Below, in pieces: positions 1 to 7,922 of a DNA stretch of 64,000 nucleotides. How positions within the stretch are numbered: position 1 is the first letter of the stretch; each line of letters begins with the position of its first letter. The position numbers and the translations under genes were made by a program. Source of the DNA: an uncultured Ruminococcus sp. (lineage in GTDB: Bacteria > Bacillota > Clostridia > Oscillospirales > Acutalibacteraceae); contig CACYSI010000020.1 of the NCBI GenBank assembly GCA_902776975.1, forward strand, positions 1 through 64,000, read 5' to 3'. The notes under the pieces were generated by a model that did no database searches, had not been told where the DNA came from, and saw nothing but the letters and a program-made list of their open reading frames with translations.

Positions 1-2
1 TG

Positions 3-296
3 CCTGTGCTCGGCGATGAAAACGGCATAGAGGTACCTGTGATGACGGTAGACGGGATAGACTGCTCGCCTACCTATATCAAGGTCGATATCGAGGGCAG
101 CGAGAGCGCCATGCTCAGAGGAGCTGAGCGAACGCTGAGAGAGCTTAAGCCTAAGCTCAACCTCGCCGCCTATCATCGGTCTGAGGATTTTTTCAGCCTT
201 GTACTGCAATTGCACGATATAAATCCCGACTATAGGATATATATGCGCAAGCACCCTTATATCCCCTGCTGGGATCTGAATATTTACGCTGTATAA
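3..296 (+). CDS. FkbM-family methyltransferase, C-terminal fragment
   Basis: The frame is already open at the window edge, so this is the last 97 codons of a gene that begins outside. The residues IKVDIEGSES near position 24 match the FkbM-family motif (a KxDxEGxE strand) in SAM-dependent methyltransferases. It is followed by a helix (MLRGAERTL) and a hydrophobic strand, and the protein ends YRIYMRKHPYI...DLNIYAV, a usual FkbM ending. Members methylate sugars, lipids or natural products, but the substrate cannot be read from this fragment. A bidirectional terminator follows directly. The family call rests on one motif region. Confidence 0.75.
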   Translation, partial: PVLGDENGIEVPVMTVDGIDCSPTYIKVDIEGSESAMLRGAERTLRELKPKLNLAAYHRSEDFFSLVLQLHDINPDYRIYMRKHPYIPCWDLNIYAV

Positions 297-300
297 AATG

Positions 301-330
301 AAGAAGGACGGTCACGCGCCGTCCTTCTTT
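301..330. terminator. Bidirectional stem-loop terminator
   Basis: Arms AAGAAGGACGG (301-311) and CCGTCCTTCTT (319-329) pair around a 7-nt loop and are followed by T-rich sequence. The hairpin lies between the converging methyltransferase and EamA genes and overlaps the EamA stop codon. Confidence 0.8.
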
Positions 331-1217
331 TCATTCTTCCCGAACTTTATATTTATCATAACAACCGACAGCAGCACCAGAGCTATGCCGATATAGCCGA
401 AGGGAACCGCGAGAGGCTCAGAGAACACCACAGCGCCGATGACCGTAGCCACGACAGGCTCGACAGTCGCGATGATAGATGCTGTGCTCGAGGCGATATT
501 TTTCAGCCCTAAGGTGTAGAACACATACGGCAGGACGCATGACGCCAGCGCGAACAGCAAGGCGTAGCAGACCGAGCCGAAATCAGCGAAGATCACATCT
601 GCGACGGGTCGGACGTCGGTGAATACCAGACAAAACGCAGCCGCTAAGATGAAGGTATACAGCGTGATAGTAAAGGGCTCATAGCCGCGGTTGAGCGCGA
701 ACCGTGAGAAGATCGAATACAGCGCGTAGCATATGCCCGAGCCGAGTCCGAAGAGGAATCCCGCCAAAGTCACCGTGAGCTGACCGCCGATGACTCCCGT
801 GGTCATGGCACATCCGAGCACCGCGAGCACAAGAGATATGACCTTGGGCGCGGTGAGTTTCTCTTTGAAGAATATCAGCGAGAACAGCATCACGAAGGCA
901 GGCGCGGTATATAACAGTACAGCCGCCGCCGACAGAGAGCTGAGCTCTATCGACGTAAAGTAAAAGTATGTGAACAGCCCTACGCTTATTATGCCTGAGC
1001 CTAAGAATATCCAGATATCTTTTAGCCTGATCTTAAACAGCCGAGGCTTATAGATAAGCACAAACAGCGCGAACATCACCGCCGCAAGCGTCATACGGAT
1101 GCTGACGGTCTGCATGGAGCTTAGCCCCAACGCGGTATAATGCCGCACAAATATACCGATACAGCCCCAAAGTATACCTGCCGCGAGGACCGACAGTACA
1201 GCTAACTTCTTTTTCAT
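312..1217 (-). CDS. EamA/DMT-superfamily transporter
   Basis: A 301-residue, very hydrophobic protein with about ten membrane segments arranged as two EamA repeats. The first starts at VLSVLAAGILWGCIGIF and the second around residue 148. That length and duplication are typical of drug/metabolite transporter (DMT) exporters. The cytoplasmic tail is short and charged (KFGKNEKKDGA). The ATG overlaps the asparaginase stop codon (ATGA), so the two genes are translationally coupled. The pairing suggests export of an amino acid or related metabolite, but the substrate is unknown. Confidence 0.85.
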   Translation of the reverse strand: MKKKLAVLSVLAAGILWGCIGIFVRHYTALGLSSMQTVSIRMTLAAVMFALFVLIYKPRLFKIRLKDIWIFLGSGIISVGLFTYFYFTSIELSSLSAAAVLLYTAPAFVMLFSLIFFKEKLTAPKVISLVLAVLGCAMTTGVIGGQLTVTLAGFLFGLGSGICYALYSIFSRFALNRGYEPFTITLYTFILAAAFCLVFTDVRPVADVIFADFGSVCYALLFALASCVLPYVFYTLGLKNIASSTASIIATVEPVVATVIGAVVFSEPLAVPFGYIGIALVLLSVVMINIKFGKNEKKDGA

Positions 1218-2164
1218 CTGCCAAACTCCATAAATTCCGTTATACTCAGCTCATCCTGAGCGCAGGCGAGCAGGAGCTTAATATACGCGCATTCGGGCGA
1301 TATATCATACAGCGGTATGGCTCCCGCCTTAAGGATATCGGCGGTAGACTGATATATCTTTCGGTCGCTTCTGAGTGACGCAAGAAACATCGGCACGTTA
1401 CCGAGTGATTTAAGAAAAGGCTCCGCGCTCGCGCTGTCGAGGGTCGCGCTGTGGTACAGGGTATGCGTGACAGCTCTCACGCCATCCGTGTTCAGCCGCC
1501 TATAATCGAGCATGGGATATGGATGTATCAGCATGACGTTATCTCTTATCTCAGGCAGTCTGTCAGCTCCGAAGATCGCGGGTACCTTATGACCGATATA
1601 AGGTCTGAGCTCCCTGAACGAGCCGTCATACACGCCGTAAAATCCATTGAAGCTGTAAAAATCCTCGGACATATCCGCCTGTCTGATATCACAGGCGGAG
1701 TGTACATATATCACGCCGTCATCGTTGCGATAAGGCACCGTGACGCCGTTCACGCCCGACCTTATCAGCTCGACAGCCGTACAAAAATTTTGATAACCGT
1801 TAGACCTCTCGTCAGACATCAGCATGTTAGCCGCTACGATACAGACGGGCATAGCCGCGTCGCACATTATCAGGCTGACGAACGCCGCGATATAGCCGAG
1901 GTTATCGCTGCCCGAGGTGAAGATAACTCCGTCATACGCGCTCATATCACAGGTATATACGGCTCGCGCGAGAGTGTTAAGATCCTTTGCCGAAAGATGC
2001 TCACTGAGGATGTTGACGGGATCAATGATATCAAAAGCGGTATCTGTATGCTCAGCCGCGTATCTGTCCGCTACGGGACATTTATCTTCACTTTGAATGT
2101 TGATTGTCTTGCCGTCAAAGGCGCTGCCTATAGTGCCGCCCGTGGCTATCACAAGTATTTTCAT
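1214..2164 (-). CDS. Type I L-asparaginase family protein
   Basis: The N-terminus MKILVIATGGTIGS carries the catalytic-Thr motif TGGTIGS of the asparaginase/glutaminase family. The second catalytic region reads FTSGSDNLGY, where most members have HGTDT; the Asp is kept but His and Thr are changed, so activity or substrate may differ. The length (316 aa) fits the family. I chose the ATG at 2164, preceded by GGTGA five bases upstream, over an in-frame TTG at 2176. It is first in an operon with the EamA exporter. The role is probably cytoplasmic hydrolysis of asparagine or a related amide. Confidence 0.8.
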   Translation of the reverse strand: MKILVIATGGTIGSAFDGKTINIQSEDKCPVADRYAAEHTDTAFDIIDPVNILSEHLSAKDLNTLARAVYTCDMSAYDGVIFTSGSDNLGYIAAFVSLIMCDAAMPVCIVAANMLMSDERSNGYQNFCTAVELIRSGVNGVTVPYRNDDGVIYVHSACDIRQADMSEDFYSFNGFYGVYDGSFRELRPYIGHKVPAIFGADRLPEIRDNVMLIHPYPMLDYRRLNTDGVRAVTHTLYHSATLDSASAEPFLKSLGNVPMFLASLRSDRKIYQSTADILKAGAIPLYDISPECAYIKLLLACAQDELSITEFMEFGR

Positions 2165-2179
2165 ATCATTCACCAAATA

Positions 2180-2200
2180 CGCCCGCCGAAAAGGCGGGCG
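2180..2200 (-). terminator. GC-rich stem-loop between tkt and asparaginase genes
   Basis: Arms CGCCCGCC and GGCGGGCG enclose a 5-nt loop. The hairpin sits between the end of the transketolase operon and the asparaginase start. The tract after it on the minus strand (TATTTGG) is poor in U, so termination may be weak. Confidence 0.5.
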
Positions 2201-2216
2201 CTGAATAGTATCAGTT

Positions 2217-3164
2217 TTATTTTTTACCTAACTCTTCGAGAATGACCTTCTTGATGTTGGGAGCGGTGAGTCCGAAGATATCGAGCAGTTCCTTAGCGGG
2301 GCCGGAGTAACCGAACTGGTCGTATACGCCGATGCGTCTTACGGGTACGGGGCACTCTGAGGATGTGACCTCGCATACCGCGTCGGCGAGGCCGCCGATG
2401 ACGTTGTGCTCCTCTACGGTGATGATCCTGCCTGTCTCCTTAGCCGCCTTGATGATTATATCGCGGTCGATGGGCTTGATGGTGTGGATGTTTATCAGCC
2501 GCACGCTCTTGCCCTCGGCGATCAGCTCATCTACAGCCTTGAGGCTCTCGAGCACGCACAGACCCGTAGCGATAACGGTGACGTCGGTACCCTCTCTGAG
2601 TGTGATGCCCTTGCCAAGCTCGAACTCATAGGTGTCGGGATCGTTGAAGCTGTCTACAGCCAGTCTGCCTAAGCGGATATATACAGGGCCCTCATACTCG
2701 AGAGCAGCCTTGGTAGCCGCCTTCATCTCCCAGTGGTCGGCGGGGTTGAGCACCACCATACCGGGGATGGTACGCATGATGCCTATATCCTCGAGGCACT
2801 GGTGGGTAGCGCCGTCCTCACCTGTGGAGATACCGGCGTGTGAGCCGGCGATCTTAACATTAAGGTTGGGATATGCTACGCTGTTGCGTATCTGCTCAAA
2901 GGCTCTGCCGGTAGCGAACATAGCGAATGAAGCCGCTACAGGGATCTTGCCCGTGGTAGCTAAGCCCGCCGCTACGCCTACCATGTTAGCCTCGGCGATA
3001 CCGCAGTCAAAGAAGCGGTCGGGATGAGCCTTTTTGAAGATTGCGGTATTAGTAGCCGCCGCAAGGTCAGCATCCAAAACGATTATATCGGGGTTGGTCT
3101 CAGCCATCTCGCTCAGCGCTTCGCCGAAGCTGACGCGGGTCGCTTTTGTAATGATCTCAGCCAT
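2217..3164 (-). CDS. Transketolase, C-terminal (pyrimidine-binding) subunit
   Basis: A 315-aa protein holding the second half of transketolase as a separate chain, as is common in Clostridia and archaea. It has a Pyr domain (about 1-170, with FFDCGIAEANMVGVAAGLA and the glutamate that activates thiamine diphosphate) and a C-terminal domain (about 185-310). With the N-terminal subunit it moves two-carbon ketol units between sugar phosphates in the non-oxidative pentose phosphate pathway. The ATG at 3164 has GGAGG six bases upstream and follows the partner's stop by one base; an upstream in-frame ATG at 3212 lies inside the partner gene and is less likely. Confidence 0.93.
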   Translation of the reverse strand: MAEIITKATRVSFGEALSEMAETNPDIIVLDADLAAATNTAIFKKAHPDRFFDCGIAEANMVGVAAGLATTGKIPVAASFAMFATGRAFEQIRNSVAYPNLNVKIAGSHAGISTGEDGATHQCLEDIGIMRTIPGMVVLNPADHWEMKAATKAALEYEGPVYIRLGRLAVDSFNDPDTYEFELGKGITLREGTDVTVIATGLCVLESLKAVDELIAEGKSVRLINIHTIKPIDRDIIIKAAKETGRIITVEEHNVIGGLADAVCEVTSSECPVPVRRIGVYDQFGYSGPAKELLDIFGLTAPNIKKVILEELGKK

Positions 3165-3165
3165 A

Positions 3166-4005
3166 TTACGCCTCCAGTTCCGCGAGCTGCTGTTCGAGCT
3201 CTGCCATAGCAATCTTGAATTCTTCGGCGTTGGTCGCCTTGCCGTGCCAGCCGACCTGATTCTCCATGAAGGAAACGCCCTTGCCCTTGACGGTCTTCAT
3301 AATGATCGCGAAGGGCTTGTCCGACGCCTTAGCCTGAGCCATAGCGCCCTCGATAGCGTCAAAGTCGTGGCCGTCGATGATGGCTGTGTCAAAGCCGAAG
3401 CTCTCGAACTTGGTGTCGAGCGGCTCTACACCGCCTACCTCCTCGGTAGTGCCGTCTATCTGCAGACCGTTGCAGTCTACGATGACGGTCAGGTTGTCAA
3501 GGCCGTGGTGACCGGCGAACATAGCGGCCTCCCAGACCTCGCCCTCTTCGCACTCGCCGTCGCCGAGCACGGTATATACGCGATAGTCCTTTTTGTCTAT
3601 CTTAGCGGCAAGAGCCATACCGCACGCGGCGGATACGCCCTGTCCCAGAGAGCCGGAGCTCATATCTATACCGGGTGTGCCCTTCATATCAGGGTGACCC
3701 TGCAGCATCGCGCCCACATGTCTGAGGCTCTCGAGCTCAGACCAGTCAAAGTAGCCCTTGAGCGCCAGTATGGCGTAAAGGCTCGGGCAACAATGGCCCT
3801 TGGATAATACAAAGCGGTCTCTGTCTGCCCAGTCGGGTCTCGACGGATCCACATTCATCTCTTTGAAGTAAAGGTAGGTAAAAACATCCGCCGCCGACAG
3901 CGAGCCGCCGGGATGTCCCGATTTACCGTTAAACGTACCGATGATAGCGCCCATCCTCGCCTTACAGGCAAGGATCTTGAGATTCTTCTTCTCAGCCTGA
4001 TTCAT
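3166..4005 (-). CDS. Transketolase, N-terminal (diphosphate-binding) subunit
   Basis: A 279-aa thiamine-diphosphate-binding half of a split transketolase. The GDGECEEGEVWEA...NLTVIVDCN stretch is the GDG(X)n-N motif that binds Mg2+ and the cofactor diphosphate. SGHPGGSLSAAD and SKGHCCPSLYA are active-site transketolase signatures. It is first in a two-gene operon with the C-terminal half (1-base gap). GGGAGG lies seven bases ahead of the ATG. Two stem-loops lie in the leader. This is a housekeeping enzyme feeding ribose and erythrose phosphate synthesis. Confidence 0.94.
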   Translation of the reverse strand: MNQAEKKNLKILACKARMGAIIGTFNGKSGHPGGSLSAADVFTYLYFKEMNVDPSRPDWADRDRFVLSKGHCCPSLYAILALKGYFDWSELESLRHVGAMLQGHPDMKGTPGIDMSSGSLGQGVSAACGMALAAKIDKKDYRVYTVLGDGECEEGEVWEAAMFAGHHGLDNLTVIVDCNGLQIDGTTEEVGGVEPLDTKFESFGFDTAIIDGHDFDAIEGAMAQAKASDKPFAIIMKTVKGKGVSFMENQVGWHGKATNAEEFKIAMAELEQQLAELEA

Positions 4006-4040
4006 CCTTATGCCTCCCCAGATTTCGCATAATTCTACTG

Positions 4041-4093
4041 CTTCTTAATAAAGCCCTTTTTAAGAAGTAATATTACCAGAGCAGACCGCTCTG
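4041..4093 (-). promoter_or_regulatory. Two stem-loops in the transketolase leader
   Basis: On the minus strand the untranslated leader holds CAGAGC/GCTCTG (4077-4093, 5-nt loop) and then CTTCTTAA/TTAAGAAG (4041-4067). They match no riboswitch that I know. They could be attenuation or mRNA-stability structures, or chance. Confidence 0.35.
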
Positions 4094-4170
4094 CATACGG
4101 AAATATATTACCACAATTATGCCTCAATATTTTTCATTATGTGAAAAAAGCCGAAAATCGCTCATTTATA

Positions 4171-4199
4171 TTGAAAATTCATAAAATCTATGATACAAT
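4171..4199 (+). promoter_or_regulatory. Sigma-A-type promoter for coaX
   Basis: TTGAAA (4171-4176), a 17-bp spacer and TACAAT (4194-4199). Its position rules out the upstream in-frame GTG at 4141 as the coaX start. Confidence 0.75.
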
Positions 4200-4218
4200 C
4201 ACGCCGGAAAGGAGCGAA

Positions 4219-5010
4219 ATGTATATGTTGCTCACAGCTGATATAGGCAATACCAACATCAAGTTCGGTATTTTTGACGGCAGAGAGCTGAAAAGGACTC
4301 TGACCATATCCTGCAGCAAGGACAAGACCGCCGATGAATACGGCGTGGAGCTGTACTCACTCATAAGGGTGATGGGCATCCACCGCGACGACTTCAGCGG
4401 CTGTATCATAAGCTCCGTAGTACCGCTCGTGACCACCCGCATCGAAGACGCCGTCAGAGATATACTCGGCGTAGAGGCTATCATAGTAGGACCGGGAGTC
4501 AAGACAGGACTTAACATCCGCATAGACGACCCGTCTACACTGGGCGCCGATCTGGTATGCGCCTGTGTAGCCGCAAACACCCGCGGCAAAGCTCCCATGA
4601 TAGTGATAAGCATGGGCACCGCAACGGTGTGGTGCGTAATAGACAAAAACGGCAGTATGATAGGCTGTCCCATAGCTCCGGGCGTATCGGTATCGCTCGA
4701 AGCCCTGACCAAGAACACGGCTCTGCTGCAGGGAGTAGCCTTCAACGCTCCGTCCTCTGTCATCGGCAAGAACACCGACAAGAGCATACGCGCGGGCGTA
4801 GTATGGGGCACGGTATGTATGATCGACGGCATGATCGACAGGATCGAAGATGAGCTGGGCGAAAAGTGCAAGATACTCGCCACAGGCGGTCTCGCCGACA
4901 AGATCATCCGCTACTGCGGCCACGATATAGAGATAGACCCAAACCTCATCTTGGATGGTCTGAGACTCATATATGAGAGGAACAAATCAATAAAAGAGAA
5001 CAGAGAATAG
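4219..5010 (+). CDS. coaX: Type III pantothenate kinase
   Basis: A 263-aa acetate-kinase/Hsp70-like (ASKHA) kinase that phosphorylates pantothenate in the first step of CoA synthesis. Visible motifs are DIGNTNIKFG (phosphate-1), GADLV with the catalytic Asp, SMGTATVWCV (phosphate-2) and CPIAPGV, with a GGLA adenosine motif near the C-terminus. Type III enzymes need a monovalent cation and resist CoA feedback. AAAGGAG lies 4 bases before the ATG at 4219 and 10 before a second ATG at 4225, so the start is one of these two. The last codons (KENRE, TAG) lie inside a heptad-repeat element. An ECF transporter gene for a vitamin follows. Confidence 0.93.
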   Translation: MYMLLTADIGNTNIKFGIFDGRELKRTLTISCSKDKTADEYGVELYSLIRVMGIHRDDFSGCIISSVVPLVTTRIEDAVRDILGVEAIIVGPGVKTGLNIRIDDPSTLGADLVCACVAANTRGKAPMIVISMGTATVWCVIDKNGSMIGCPIAPGVSVSLEALTKNTALLQGVAFNAPSSVIGKNTDKSIRAGVVWGTVCMIDGMIDRIEDELGEKCKILATGGLADKIIRYCGHDIEIDPNLILDGLRLIYERNKSIKENRE

Positions 5011-5128
5011 AGGATAGAGAAAAGATAACGGTTATCGGAAACGCTTCGCTTTTTGAAAAACATGATAATTGACCGAGTAAAGCGAGATACCTTAACTGTT
5101 CTCTGTTATCTATTATCTGTTATCTATA
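4995..5128. repeat. Inverted-repeat element with heptad-periodic ends, copy 1
   Basis: The left end runs in 7-nt steps (AGAGAAC, AGAGAAT and variants). The right end is the complementary type (TTCTCTG, TTATCTA and variants), so the ends can pair. The core contains AAAGCGAGATACC, whose reverse complement (GGTATCTCGCTTT) is nearly repeated in the element at 59803-59937. The two are therefore one family in opposite orientation. The element overlaps the coaX stop codon and carries no ORF of note. Confidence 0.7.
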
Positions 5129-5188
5129 TATTTGCGCTTCACCGCTTCGGCATACCGAAAATCACGCGGGAGGCAGCAGGAGGTAAAA

Positions 5189-5785
5189 ATGTCAAACACA
5201 AGCCAAAACAAAACCTACAGACTGACCGCTCTGGGAATTCTGACAGCCATCATCATAGTGCTGCAGATATTCACCACCTTCGTACACTTCGGTCCGTTCT
5301 CGATCACCTTAGCCCTCATCCCGATTGTTGTCGGCGCGTCGATGTTCGGCGTAGGCGCGGGCGCGTACTTAGGCGCGGTGTTCAGCGTAGTAGTAGTCAT
5401 CATGTGCATCACCGGCGGAGATCCGGGCGGCTTTCTCGTATGGTCGGCAAACCCCTTTATGTGCGTAGTCATGTGCATGCTCAAGGGTACTCTGGCGGGC
5501 TTTGAGGCAGGCGTTCACTATCGCGCTCTCGAGAACACAAACAAGATCGTAGCCACCGTAGTGGCGGCGCTGGTATCCCCCATCGTCAACACGGGCATCT
5601 TCATACTCGGTATGATGATCTTCTTCAGAGATACTCTCGTAGCGTGGGCAGGCGATACACCCGTACTGTACTACATCATCTTCGGTCTGACAGGCATAAA
5701 CTTCCTCATCGAGGTAGGCGTAAATGTCATACTCAGCCCGGTCGTAGTAAAGATTGTAGACGCTGTCAAAAAGACAAACAGATAA
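5189..5785 (+). CDS. ECF transporter S component, probably for pantothenate
   Basis: A 198-aa membrane protein with about six hydrophobic segments and the features of ECF substrate-binding components: a short polar N-terminus, then ALGILTAIIIVLQ, an internal SANPF loop and a basic tail. S components capture a vitamin and use a shared energising module (EcfA/A'/T), not encoded here. Directly upstream is coaX, whose substrate is pantothenate, so pantothenate is the best guess. The ATG at 5189 has AGGAGG at 5178-5183; an earlier in-frame ATG at 5132 lacks a site. The cargo is inferred from context only. Confidence 0.85.
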   Translation: MSNTSQNKTYRLTALGILTAIIIVLQIFTTFVHFGPFSITLALIPIVVGASMFGVGAGAYLGAVFSVVVVIMCITGGDPGGFLVWSANPFMCVVMCMLKGTLAGFEAGVHYRALENTNKIVATVVAALVSPIVNTGIFILGMMIFFRDTLVAWAGDTPVLYYIIFGLTGINFLIEVGVNVILSPVVVKIVDAVKKTNR

Positions 5786-5803
5786 ATACATAAACAACAA
5801 AAC

Positions 5804-5840
5804 GCCCTGTGCAGCAAAACTGTTGCACAGGGCATTGTTT
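5804..5840. terminator. Strong bidirectional terminator
   Basis: Arms GCCCTGTGCA (5804-5813) and TGCACAGGGC (5824-5833) are perfect, with T-rich sequence on both sides. It serves the ECF S gene and the converging FabG-like remnant. Confidence 0.85.
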
Positions 5841-5853
5841 ATTTTCAGATATG

Positions 5854-6380
5854 TCATATCACAAATCCGCCGTTGACGGACAGCACCTGACCGGTGATAT
5901 ATCCCGCATCATCCGACGCGAGATACAGCACGGCTCTCGCTATATCCTCCGGCTTGCCTAAGGCGCCGAGAGGTATCGACTCTTTAAGCGCGTTTATATC
6001 TTCATCCGTAAAGCCCGACATCATATCGGTCATGACCACACCGGGTGATACGGCGTTGACGCGTATGCCCGAGGGCCCGACCTCCTTGGCGAGCGCCTTG
6101 GTCAGCCCTATGACTCCCGCCTTGGCGGCAGAATACGCCGCCTCGCATGAAGCGCCGACCTCACCTTGTCGAACATAGCCTTGACCTGAGAGCTGTCGGA
6201 TACATCCGCGCGTACAGCGCACGAGCGGACGCCGAGCGCCCTGAGCTCCTCAACGGCAGCCAGCGCCTTATCCTCGCTGTTATTATAGTTTACGGCTACA
6301 TCGTAGCCAGCCTTGCCGAAAGCGGCGGCGCACGCCGCGCCTATACCGCGGGAGGCTCCCGTTATCAGTACCGTACTCAT
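5854..6380 (-). pseudogene. FabG-like short-chain dehydrogenase with internal deletion and frameshift
   Basis: The first part (from ATG 6380) encodes MSTVLITGASRGIG with a normal NAD(P)-binding glycine motif up to about residue 70 (AMFDKVR). The sequence then switches frame near 6155-6168 into GEVGASCEAAYSAAKAG, which is the YxxxK active site and C-terminal half, ending GQVLSVNGGFVI. In 3-oxoacyl-ACP reductases about 65 residues separate these parts (NNAG motif, helix alpha-4 and catalytic Ser). All of that is missing here and the frames do not match. The start codon follows the TrkH stop by one base and has GAGGG upstream, so it was a normal operon gene before the loss. A sequencing or assembly fault is the alternative. 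Confidence 0.85.
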
Positions 6381-6381
6381 A

Positions 6382-7836
6382 TCAAGCCCTCTTCCAAGCC
6401 GACGGTATGAAGATGAGCAGGAACGGATACAGCTCCAGTCTGCCCGCGAGCATATTAAAACAGAAAATGATCTTGGAGAACACGTTGAAGCCCGCGTAGT
6501 TCCCTGTGGAGCCGACGACATTCATACCGGGACCGGTGTTGTTAAGTGTGGCGAGCACGCTTGTGAAGCTGGTCATAAAATCAAAGCCGTTGAGCGATAT
6601 CAGGATCGTGGTAACCACAACTATCAGCATATATATCGCGAAAAACACGCTTACGGAACGAGAGACCTCGTGAGTTATCTTTTTGCTGTCCAACTTGACG
6701 GTATGCACCTTGCGCGGATGAAGGATCAGATCGAACTCCTTAGCAACTCCCTTGAGCATGATGATCACGCGTGAGACCTTGAAGCCGCCGCCCGTAGAGC
6801 CGGCGCACGCGCCGATACACGTTACTATAAGAACGATAGCCTTCGAAAACTCCGGCCATTTGTTGACGTCGGTGATCGCGAAGCCCGTAGACGAGCCTAC
6901 CGAAGAAACGTAGAAGAAGCTCTGATGTATCGACTGATACACATCGCCGTTGAACGTACCGTTGAAGATAAGATCTCCGGCGATCAGCGCGGTGGCTCCG
7001 AGAGTGATACCGAGATACACCCACAGCTCCTCGTTCCTGAACGCGAGCTTAAAGCGCTTTGAGAGTATCAGTATATAAACATAGAAATTTACGCCGAAGA
7101 GCACCATGAACACCGCTGCTACCGTCTGCAGATAGGGGCTGAAGCGCGCCAGCGAATCATTGTATACCATAAAGCCGCCGGTGCCCGCGGTAGCGAAGGA
7201 GGTAGTGACCGAGTCAAAGAAGTTCATGCCGCCGCACAGCAGCAGTATACACTCGAGAACGGTGAGCCCGCAGTATATGCCGTACAGAAGAGCCGCGTAG
7301 TTGCGCAGCTTCGGCATACTCTTGTTGACTGACGGGCCTGTGGACTCAGCCTTCATCAGATTTATGTTCTGACTGCCTCCCAGACGGGGGATGATAGCGA
7401 GCAGGAACACTACTACTCCCATACCGCCCAAGAAATGCGAGAAGCTGCGCCACATCAGCATACACTTAGGCAGATGCTCGATCTCAACGAGGATAGTAGC
7501 GCCGGTGGTGGTAAAGCCCGATACAGTCTCAAAGAGCGCGTCGATAAAGCTCGGTATAACGCGCGACCACCACAGCGGGATACAGCCTCCGACCGACAGC
7601 ACCAGCCACGAGAGAGCCGTAGCGGCAAAGCCGTCCTTTAAGTACATCACGTTGCTTTTCGGCTTTTTGATGACCAGAGCCAAACCGATCAACGCTAATG
7701 CAACGCCGGTATAGAAAAAATACTTTTGAAAATGCCACTCGCGATAGATGATGCCCACGACCACAGGCAGCAGCATAGCCGCGCCCTCGATAAGTAAAAC
7801 CCATCCCAGAATGTAAGAAATCAGCCTTTTGTTCAT
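6382..7836 (-). CDS. trkH: Trk-type potassium uptake protein, membrane subunit
   Basis: A 484-aa TrkH/KtrB-superfamily channel built from four M1-P-M2 repeats. The four selectivity loops are visible: TTTGAT, ATAGTGGF, SSTGFA and NNTGPG. It conducts K+ across the cytoplasmic membrane when gated by a TrkA-type ring. The TrkA gene lies 86 bases upstream in the same direction. The length is that of TrkH rather than the shorter KtrB, and the protein begins with the extra membrane hairpin typical of TrkH. The gene ends one base before the FabG-like remnant. Confidence 0.92.
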   Translation of the reverse strand: MNKRLISYILGWVLLIEGAAMLLPVVVGIIYREWHFQKYFFYTGVALALIGLALVIKKPKSNVMYLKDGFAATALSWLVLSVGGCIPLWWSRVIPSFIDALFETVSGFTTTGATILVEIEHLPKCMLMWRSFSHFLGGMGVVVFLLAIIPRLGGSQNINLMKAESTGPSVNKSMPKLRNYAALLYGIYCGLTVLECILLLCGGMNFFDSVTTSFATAGTGGFMVYNDSLARFSPYLQTVAAVFMVLFGVNFYVYILILSKRFKLAFRNEELWVYLGITLGATALIAGDLIFNGTFNGDVYQSIHQSFFYVSSVGSSTGFAITDVNKWPEFSKAIVLIVTCIGACAGSTGGGFKVSRVIIMLKGVAKEFDLILHPRKVHTVKLDSKKITHEVSRSVSVFFAIYMLIVVVTTILISLNGFDFMTSFTSVLATLNNTGPGMNVVGSTGNYAGFNVFSKIIFCFNMLAGRLELYPFLLIFIPSAWKRA

Positions 7837-7922
7837 AACCTTCCCTCAAGGAAACCGGAATTAACACAATGCCGCAATACCGACATCGTCTATATGCCCA
7901 CAGACAGCGCGGGCGCTGTACT

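Noticed and set aside
4141..4218. Upstream in-frame extension of coaX
   Set aside because: It begins upstream of the promoter hexamers at 4171-4199 and would add residues not seen in type III pantothenate kinases.
5053..5505. Open frame of 150 codons overlapping the ECF S gene
   Set aside because: It is in another frame of a clear membrane protein gene, begins in a repeat element and is rich in His/Arg, as shadow frames often are.
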